From Cyanobacteriota bacterium (GTDB lineage: Bacteria > Cyanobacteriota > Cyanobacteriia > Leptolyngbyales > Leptolyngbyaceae): a stretch of 5,264 nucleotides of DNA. Both the position numbers and the translations under genes were made by a program. How positions within the stretch are numbered: the stretch's first letter is position 1; each line of letters opens with the position of its first letter. Positions 1-4,022 of the stretch are shown piece by piece. The notes under the pieces were generated by a model. That model was not told the DNA's origin. It ran no database searches and was given only the letters and a program-made list of their open reading frames with translations. The stretch spans positions 1 to 5,264 of the forward strand of contig JAIXVO010000285.1 of the NCBI GenBank assembly GCA_027482985.1, written 5' to 3'.

Positions 1-64
1 CGACTGGGGCGATCGCCCGATCCGGCTGTAACCAGCGACAATTCCGCAGCAGCAAATCGTACAT
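1..64 (-). CDS. 5' end of a third operon gene, possibly an amidohydrolase (partial)
   Basis: An ATG on the minus strand lies 3 nt after the stop codon of the bilin lyase gene and opens a frame that runs off the left edge. It encodes MYDLLLRNCRWLQPDRAIAP and onward, 21 codons in all, with no stop. An AAGG-type purine run sits just upstream, inside the end of the lyase gene, as expected for translational coupling. The pattern 'DLLLRNxRxLxPD' resembles the first beta strand of amidohydrolase-superfamily enzymes such as dihydroorotase, dihydropyrimidinase or deaminases, which often begin 'DLLIRNGRVLDP'. No metal-binding or catalytic residue lies in the visible part, so the product is a guess. That it is a real gene is supported by the tight spacing, the shared strand and a HIP1 octamer at 9-16 that does not interrupt the frame. 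Confidence 0.5.
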   Translation of the reverse strand, partial: MYDLLLRNCRWLQPDRAIAPV

Positions 65-67
65 GGC

Positions 68-658
68 TTAAACCTTGACCTCATCCGCAAAGCTGGCGCG
101 GCGCTCAAACTGAAAGGGACCCGCGATCGACCCCCACACCCGTTCATCAGTGTCCGGGTCTAGCCCCCGATCCAGGCTGGTAAACTGAGTATCGTCGATT
201 TCAAATTCACTATCTAAATAGGTCGTTTTGCCGCGACGGGAAACAATACAAGCTTTACCGGGCTGCACTTTGCCCTTAAAACTATGCCCCGTCCAGACCA
301 CTTGCATGTTGCAACCTGGCAATTGCTCCAGGCGATCGCGGGTCAATACTGCCAAGCGTTTGGGGTCGCGGGTCGCGCCAAAAAACTCCTGCTCATCTTT
401 AACCAGGTAGTTCTCAATTTCGATTTGCCCCTCTGCCTCGATCAGCTTCAACACCCGCAGGCGATACGGATCATTGAGGTTGTAATCGTAAGCCTGTTCG
501 ACTAATAAACTGACCCCCGCCAGCAGTTCAACGGGCAAAGGGCGCATACACACCCGAATGTGAGCGAAAAAGGGCGGATTTTCAATGGCTTGCGCCTGAT
601 TACTAAAGTCGGCGGCCATCCAGCGCGCCAGGGTCGCAATATCGGTTGAGTGCGTCAT
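68..658 (-). CDS. cpcT: CpcT/CpeT-family phycobilin lyase (chromophore lyase)
   Basis: This 196-residue protein matches the usual length of about 200 residues for the CpcT/CpeT family. In characterised cyanobacteria, members attach phycocyanobilin (CpcT) or phycoerythrobilin (CpeT) to a cysteine of a phycobiliprotein beta subunit, a step in phycobilisome maturation in the cytoplasm. Family-like segments are visible in order: an N-terminal 'LARWMAADFSNQAQA' helix (residues 10-24), 'FFAHIRVCMRPLP' (30-42), 'EQAYDYNLNDPYRLRVLKL' (54-72), 'LPGCNMQVVW' (113-122), 'GKACIVSRRGKTTYLDSEFEI' (134-154) and the C-terminal 'WGSIAGPFQFERR' (175-187). The fold is a lipocalin-like calycin barrel. It lies 41 nt downstream of the stress-protein gene and 3 nt before the next start codon, so it is probably cotranscribed. 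The Shine-Dalgarno sequence is weak (GAG close to the ATG). Sequence alone does not separate CpcT from CpeT or a divergent paralogue, so the symbol is provisional. Confidence 0.88.
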   Translation of the reverse strand: MTHSTDIATLARWMAADFSNQAQAIENPPFFAHIRVCMRPLPVELLAGVSLLVEQAYDYNLNDPYRLRVLKLIEAEGQIEIENYLVKDEQEFFGATRDPKRLAVLTRDRLEQLPGCNMQVVWTGHSFKGKVQPGKACIVSRRGKTTYLDSEFEIDDTQFTSLDRGLDPDTDERVWGSIAGPFQFERRASFADEVKV

Positions 659-699
659 TGCTCGATCGCGAAAGATATCAAAAGATCATTCCCCCTATT

Positions 700-1800
700 C
701 TAAGGGGTGGTCGTCATCCCGCGACACAGCATCACCGGACAGGGCGCATAGTGAATCACATAATCTTCGGTCACACTCAGGCGGGTGTTGCGCAACACCG
801 GACGCACGGGACTGGTAGCCGGCGGTTTGCGCCGGGGCAGTTTGACAGATTGCAGCGGCGACAGGAGCGATCGCCGCGTGGAATCACTCCCAATCAGCAT
901 TAAGTTCACTCCCAACGTTTCCGCCAGTTGGCAAATACTCGGTCCGGCATCTCCCGTCTGGAGATGCGTTTGGATCAGCAGTTGGGGCAGATTGAGCGCG
1001 GCGACTGCGGCCTGCAAAATGTGTTCGCCCTGCTCCCGTTGGGCATCTTGCAAAGATTGATTCAGTTGCCAACTGGGGGTACGAGCGACCATCGGCGATA
1101 CCAGGGAAGTCGCATTTAGCGTCGGTTGCACATACACCACAGTAATCGTTTGCATCCCCACGGCCGCCAATTGACGGGTGACGGCGAGGGCTTGCTGGTC
1201 GGCACGAGTATGTTCAATCACCACCAGGACATGCTGCCAACTGGCACCCACGGGAGCCTCGCCGCGACTCCGAGCAATCAACACACTGCAAGGGGCATAT
1301 CGTGCGATCGCCGTTGAAACACTGCCCAGCAACATCTCACGCACGCCCCCCACGCCCCGATGCCCAACGGCAATTAAACCCGCATTCAACGTGCGAGCAC
1401 AGTTCAAAATTTCAGTGGTCGGTCGTCCCTGCCGCACTTCTACGGCGACGGGCACCTGAGCGGCAAACTGCGCCTCGACCCAGTCCTGAAGTTGCGTCTG
1501 GGACAGTGCTGCTGGTGGTCGATCGGAGGGCGCGGTGGGCGCGATCGCGGGAGTGGACTCAGGCTGATCGGCAACAACAGTGGTGGCAGGGGTGGGTGAG
1601 GTTTTTTTGAGCGATCGCTGGAAGCGTTTGGGGGGACGCGGCTGAACGGTTAGCACAGTAACGACTGGAGGGGCTGCGGTTGGAGCCGTAAATAACTCAG
1701 CGATCGGGCGAATTAAAGCCCCGGCCACTGCCGCACTCGGCGATCCATCGGTGGCAAGGAGCAAGGGGGGTGATAAAACGGGCGCTGGCAACTGAGTCAT
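700..1800 (-). CDS. Tandem-domain universal stress protein (UspA family)
   Basis: This 366-residue soluble protein carries two UspA folds. Domain 1 begins 'LLLATDGSPSAA' (residues 13-24), with the family Asp at 17. It is split by a Pro/Ala/Thr-rich low-complexity insert (about 54-98). It ends with 'IAVGHRGVGGVREMLLGSVSTAIARYAPCSVLIAR' (143-177), which fits the ATP-binding motif G-2x-G-9x-G-S (G146, G149, G159, S160). Domain 2 runs from 'HVLVVIEHTRADQQAL' (190-205) to 'HYAPCPVMLCRG' (350-361). Its equivalent loop reads 'IGSDSTRRSLLSPLQS', and a basic, proline-rich insert (about 319-338) follows, so the nucleotide site looks lost. Usp proteins bind ATP or other nucleotides and act in stress survival. 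The specific partner is unknown. The start is supported by AGGAGG at 1804-1809, 3 nt from the ATG. The gene heads the apparent operon with the bilin lyase and is divergent from the glycosyltransferase gene. Confidence 0.87.
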   Translation of the reverse strand: MTQLPAPVLSPPLLLATDGSPSAAVAGALIRPIAELFTAPTAAPPVVTVLTVQPRPPKRFQRSLKKTSPTPATTVVADQPESTPAIAPTAPSDRPPAALSQTQLQDWVEAQFAAQVPVAVEVRQGRPTTEILNCARTLNAGLIAVGHRGVGGVREMLLGSVSTAIARYAPCSVLIARSRGEAPVGASWQHVLVVIEHTRADQQALAVTRQLAAVGMQTITVVYVQPTLNATSLVSPMVARTPSWQLNQSLQDAQREQGEHILQAAVAALNLPQLLIQTHLQTGDAGPSICQLAETLGVNLMLIGSDSTRRSLLSPLQSVKLPRRKPPATSPVRPVLRNTRLSVTEDYVIHYAPCPVMLCRGMTTTP

Positions 1801-1803
1801 AGT

Positions 1804-1809
1804 CCTCCT
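1804..1809 (-). promoter_or_regulatory. Strong Shine-Dalgarno site of the universal stress protein gene
   Basis: Read on the minus strand, a full AGGAGG lies 3 nt before the ATG at 1800. It is the strongest ribosome binding site among the minus-strand genes, and it fixes the start at 1800. Confidence 0.7.
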
Positions 1810-1822
1810 GATCCTCTCAATC

Positions 1823-1868
1823 TAACAGAGATGGTCAGTTCCCCAGGTTCTTCTGACACACTCTGTTA
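1823..1868. promoter_or_regulatory. Nested inverted repeat (hairpin) upstream of the stress protein gene
   Basis: TAACAGAG (1823-1830) pairs exactly with CTCTGTTA (1861-1868). Inside it GTCAG (1834-1838) pairs with CTGAC (1853-1857), separated from the outer stem by a symmetric 3x3 internal loop. The apical loop is 14 nt. On the minus strand the hairpin ends 13 nt before AGGAGG, so it could be a 5'-UTR structure affecting translation of the stress protein. As DNA it could be an operator. There is no T tract beside it, so it does not look like an intrinsic terminator. The pairing is seen directly; the role is inferred. Confidence 0.45.
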
Positions 1869-1873
1869 TCTGA

Positions 1874-1904
1874 GGGCAGGCGGCAAAGGGCAGACGGCAG
1901 AGGG
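1874..1904. repeat. Degenerate heptanucleotide tandem repeat
   Basis: Four consecutive 7-mers read GGGCAGG, CGGCAAA, GGGCAGA, CGGCAGA, followed by GGG. They can also be read as two 14-bp units differing at two positions. A further GGGGCAGGG lies at 1918-1926. Short tandem heptamer repeats in intergenic DNA are known in cyanobacteria (the STRR type). The tract starts 6 bp beyond the hairpin and sits mid-way between the divergent genes. Confidence 0.6.
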
Positions 1905-2058
1905 TAATAGCCATTCAGGGGCAGGGTGAGCATCAGTGAGGAACCTGTATTTTCCCGCGCAGGGGTTACATTCTGTAAGGCAAGCCTTGAGGTTTACCGC
2001 CGCTCTGGTTTTCCGACTAAAGTTAAGTAAGATAGGTCAAATATCGAGATTGGGCTGA

Positions 2059-3243
2059 ATGAAAGTTTTAGTGCTTGCCTGGGAATTTCCGCCTCGGATT
2101 GTGGGTGGAATTGCTCGGCATGTGGCAGAACTCTATCCAGAACTCGTGAAGCGCGGGCATGAAATTCATGTTGTGACCGTGGAATTTGGGCAAGCGCCCC
2201 GGTATGAGCAGGTGGATGGGGTGCATGTGCATCGGGTCGAAGTCGACTCTAGCCATAATTTCTTCCATTGGGTCGTCAACATGAATGACAGCATGGGCCG
2301 ACATGGGGGCAAATTGCTGACGGAAGAAGGGAATTTTGACATTATTCATGCCCATGATTGGCTGGTGAGTGATGCCGCGATCGCCCTCAAACACACCTTC
2401 AAGATTCCGCTTGTCGCGACGATTCACGCCACTGAATATGGTCGGATGAATGGCATCTACTCCGAGCAACAACGCTATGTCAGCAGTAAGGAAGGGGCGC
2501 TGACCTATGATGCTTGGCGGGTGATTGTCTGTACCAACTACATGCGGCTGGAAGTGGAACGGGCGTTAGGAGTGCCCTGGAATAAAGTCGATGTTGTGTA
2601 TAACGGCATTCTGATGGAACGGAAACAGGCAGAACCCTTCGATGAGTTGGCTTTCCGTCGGATTTTTGCCGCTGACCACGAAAAAATTGTGTACTACGTC
2701 GGTCGCATGACCTATGAAAAGGGCTTAACGGTGCTCCTGAGTGCGATCCCCAAGGTACTGCGAGAATTGGATGGCAATGTCAAATTTGTGCTGATTGGCA
2801 CAGGCCGCCTGGAGGATTTCCAACGATTTGCAGGCGAACTCGGAATTTGGGATAAGTGCTACTTCACCGGATTTCTCTCCGACGAGGATTTGAATAAGTT
2901 TCGGGTGATTGCGGACTGTGCGGTCTTTCCCAGTCTGTACGAACCCTTTGGCATTGTGGTACTTGAGAATTTTGCAGCACGGGTGCCAGTGGTGGTGTCC
3001 GATACGGGGGGATTCCCGGAAATTGTGCGGCATGGCAAGACGGGCATTGTCACCTGGACGAATAACCCAGATTCCCTTGCCTGGGGCATTCTGGAAGTGC
3101 TGCGGAATCCTGATTTTGCGCTGTGGCTGGTAGAAAACGCGTTTGAAGACCTGGAGCGCCGCTTTCAATGGTCGCAATTGGCACAACAAACGGAGGCAGT
3201 CTATGGCAGGGTGATTCACGAACGGGCGCAAGTGAACTGGTAA
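2059..3243 (+). CDS. GT4-type (GT-B fold) glycosyltransferase
   Basis: This is a complete 394-residue protein, a normal length for glycosyltransferase family 4. It transfers a sugar from a nucleotide-sugar donor to an unknown acceptor, with retention of configuration expected for the family. The N-terminal acceptor domain starts 'MKVLVLAWEFPPRIVGGIARHV', with the glycine-rich loop at 16-18. It includes 'FDIIHAHDWL' (93-102) and 'VATIHATE' (119-126). The domain link is 'VDVVYNGI' (177-184). The donor domain has 'VYYVGRMTYEKGL' (211-223), 'FVLIGTGR' (243-250) and the diagnostic E-x7-E motif 'EPFGIVVLE' (E295, E303), then 'PVVVSDTGGFPEIV' (310-323). The N-terminus also recalls glycogen/starch synthases, but 394 residues is short for bacterial GlgA. 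There is no signal peptide or membrane segment. No good Shine-Dalgarno sequence precedes the ATG, but homology-like sequence begins at residue 1. Neighbouring genes do not reveal the acceptor. Confidence 0.9.
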   Translation: MKVLVLAWEFPPRIVGGIARHVAELYPELVKRGHEIHVVTVEFGQAPRYEQVDGVHVHRVEVDSSHNFFHWVVNMNDSMGRHGGKLLTEEGNFDIIHAHDWLVSDAAIALKHTFKIPLVATIHATEYGRMNGIYSEQQRYVSSKEGALTYDAWRVIVCTNYMRLEVERALGVPWNKVDVVYNGILMERKQAEPFDELAFRRIFAADHEKIVYYVGRMTYEKGLTVLLSAIPKVLRELDGNVKFVLIGTGRLEDFQRFAGELGIWDKCYFTGFLSDEDLNKFRVIADCAVFPSLYEPFGIVVLENFAARVPVVVSDTGGFPEIVRHGKTGIVTWTNNPDSLAWGILEVLRNPDFALWLVENAFEDLERRFQWSQLAQQTEAVYGRVIHERAQVNW

Positions 3244-3324
3244 AGCGGGGGTTCCCAGGGTTTTCTGAGAATTTAATGTCCTAAATACTGGCTCATATCA
3301 GCAAAACAGTGTAGAAATAAAAGG

Positions 3325-3369
3325 AGCAACTGAGTTTAATGAAACAAGTGCTCTGAAATTTCAGTTGTT
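3325..3369 (+). promoter_or_regulatory. Leader stem-loop with embedded perfect 12-bp palindrome
   Basis: AGCAACTGA (3325-3333) pairs with TCAGTTGTT (3361-3369) over nine positions with one G-U wobble. The 3' arm overlaps CTGAAATTTCAG (3353-3364), a perfect 12-bp palindrome. The structure ends 14 nt before the Shine-Dalgarno sequence of the small exported protein gene. It could be a regulated 5'-UTR element, with the two pairings mutually exclusive, or the palindrome could be a protein operator. The base pairing is seen; the function is inferred. Confidence 0.45.
3339..3356 (+). CDS. Possible five-codon leader ORF (MKQVL)
   Basis: ATG AAA CAA GTG CTC TGA lies in the loop of the leader stem-loop. 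It is preceded by AAAAGGAG (3319-3326), a good anti-16S match, but the spacing of 12 nt is on the long side. The TGA overlaps the left half of the 12-bp palindrome, so ribosomes reading this mini-ORF would disturb both that palindrome and the longer stem. It may simply be chance: an ATG followed within a few codons by a stop is common. The added reason to record it is the nearby purine-rich site, which otherwise has no gene to serve. Confidence 0.25.
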   Translation: MKQVL

Positions 3370-3382
3370 GTTACGGTTTTTG

Positions 3383-3389
3383 AGAGGAG
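3383..3389 (+). promoter_or_regulatory. Ribosome binding site of the small exported protein gene
   Basis: AGAGGAG ends 10 nt before the ATG at 3400 and 16 nt before the alternative in-frame ATG at 3406. The spacing therefore favours 3400 as the start. Confidence 0.65.
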
Positions 3390-3399
3390 TTGATATTAG

Positions 3400-3807
3400 A
3401 TGAACATGCGCATTTTGTCCGTTCTCGGTGCTGCTGCTGGCATCATGGCAGCTACGTCTCTGCCCGCAGTTGCAGTGCCCAAGGCTGTGACCCCTGTGTT
3501 ACCCCGCGAAACTTTCGTTGGTACCCCCTCACTCACCCTGCCTACCCCTCCTGTGATGCCCGCTCTGTTCACTTTGCCGATCGATGTGCAAGTGGCTAAG
3601 GACGAGTCCCTGGCTGCAAACCCCATCACCGACAAGTACGGTATTGGTAGCGACATCAAAGTGTGGGCAGAAGACATCAGAAAGTGCCTGTATGCTCGTC
3701 CCGTGTTGGTGCGGGTGGCTGGCAGCAATTCTGTGCCCTTCGTCATCAATGGCGACAAAGGTTTGATCAAAACCAAGGGTGGTCGTGCAGTTTGCTCGAT
3801 CTATTAA
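3400..3807 (+). CDS. Small exported protein of unknown function
   Basis: The 135-residue product has a clear Sec signal peptide: a basic residue (R4), a hydrophobic core 'ILSVLGAAAGIMAATSLP' (5-22), and a signal peptidase I site A-V-A after residue 25. The mature protein of about 110 residues begins with a proline-rich stretch (27-60, nine prolines). A compact C-terminal part (about 75-135) follows, with exactly two cysteines, C96 and C132, that could form a disulfide in the periplasm or thylakoid lumen. There is no lipobox, heme-binding CxxCH or transmembrane helix after the signal. I do not recognise the family. Codon use differs from the neighbours: Ile is ATC in 8 of 10 cases, Asp is GAC in 5 of 6, and all three Phe are TTC, whereas the adjacent glycosyltransferase gene prefers ATT, GAT and TTT. 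This suggests strong expression. A structured leader and a strong terminator flank it, so it is probably monocistronic. Confidence 0.85.
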   Translation: MNMRILSVLGAAAGIMAATSLPAVAVPKAVTPVLPRETFVGTPSLTLPTPPVMPALFTLPIDVQVAKDESLAANPITDKYGIGSDIKVWAEDIRKCLYARPVLVRVAGSNSVPFVINGDKGLIKTKGGRAVCSIY

Positions 3808-3851
3808 TTAAGCACTGCTGATTTAATTCATTAATTAGGTCTGTAGGAGAA

Positions 3852-3909
3852 CCTCTTGCTTGCACCTCTTTGACTGTTCAAAGGGTGGCGCTCAGCAAGG
3901 GGTTTTCTT
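3852..3909 (+). terminator. Two-tier rho-independent terminator of the small exported protein gene
   Basis: The outer stem CCTCTTGC (3852-3859) pairs with GCAAGGGG (3895-3902) with one G-U wobble. The inner stem CACC-t-CTTTGA (3863-3873, one bulged T) pairs with TCAAAGGGTG (3878-3887) around a CTGT loop. The run TTTTCTT (3903-3909) follows directly. The arms amount to about 18 pairs, longer than a typical intrinsic terminator. It ends 45 nt downstream of the stop codon at its 5' foot, and it separates the small gene from the AAA+ gene. Confidence 0.82.
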
Positions 3910-4009
3910 GTGGTACAGAATTAAGCCATGTTACAGGTTGGGTAGAAGCGCTAGTGTTGCTGGGGAAGCTGTGATATGGATGAACCAGATCGCCCGATCG
4001 CCCATGTCT

Positions 4010-4015
4010 GGAGAG
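4010..4015 (+). promoter_or_regulatory. Ribosome binding site of the cNMP-binding/AAA+ gene
   Basis: GGAGAG ends 7 nt before the ATG at 4023. An in-frame TGA at 3981-3983, with no ATG, GTG or TTG between it and 4023, fixes this start. Confidence 0.7.
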
Positions 4016-4022
4016 AAGCGCT

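Larger units (their letters stand above)
1801..2058. other. Divergent intergenic region between stress protein and glycosyltransferase genes
   Basis: These 258 bp must hold promoters for both directions. Besides the hairpin and heptamer tract they contain a small dyad, TTACA-TTC-TGTAA (1966-1978), and an AT-richer stretch (about 2008-2045) just before the glycosyltransferase. No convincing pair of -35 and -10 boxes is seen on either strand; TAAAGT (2018-2023) and TAAGAT (2028-2033) are possible plus-strand -10 hexamers without good -35 partners. No NtcA-type GTA-N8-TAC site was recognised. Confidence 0.5.

Noticed and set aside
691..707. Small CCCCT/AGGGG inverted repeat at the stress-protein stop codon
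   Set aside because: It has only five pairs, no T run on either strand and a position overlapping the stop codon, so it is not a credible terminator.
1831..1929. 32-codon plus-strand ORF (begins MVSSPGSSD) in the divergent intergenic region
   Set aside because: It overlaps the hairpin and the heptamer repeat, has no Shine-Dalgarno sequence, and has a composition dictated by the G-rich repeat.
2725..3231. 168-residue minus-strand ORF opposite the glycosyltransferase
   Set aside because: It is a shadow of the donor domain of the glycosyltransferase, whose E-x7-E motif and GT-B signatures are unambiguous.
3396..3776. 126-residue minus-strand ORF opposite the small exported protein
   Set aside because: The plus-strand frame has a signal peptide, ribosome binding site and terminator; the antisense frame has none of these.
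3803..3837. ATTAATTA direct repeat at 3803-3810 and 3830-3837
   Set aside because: It is short AT-rich sequence in the 3' UTR with no flanking element features, and likely chance.
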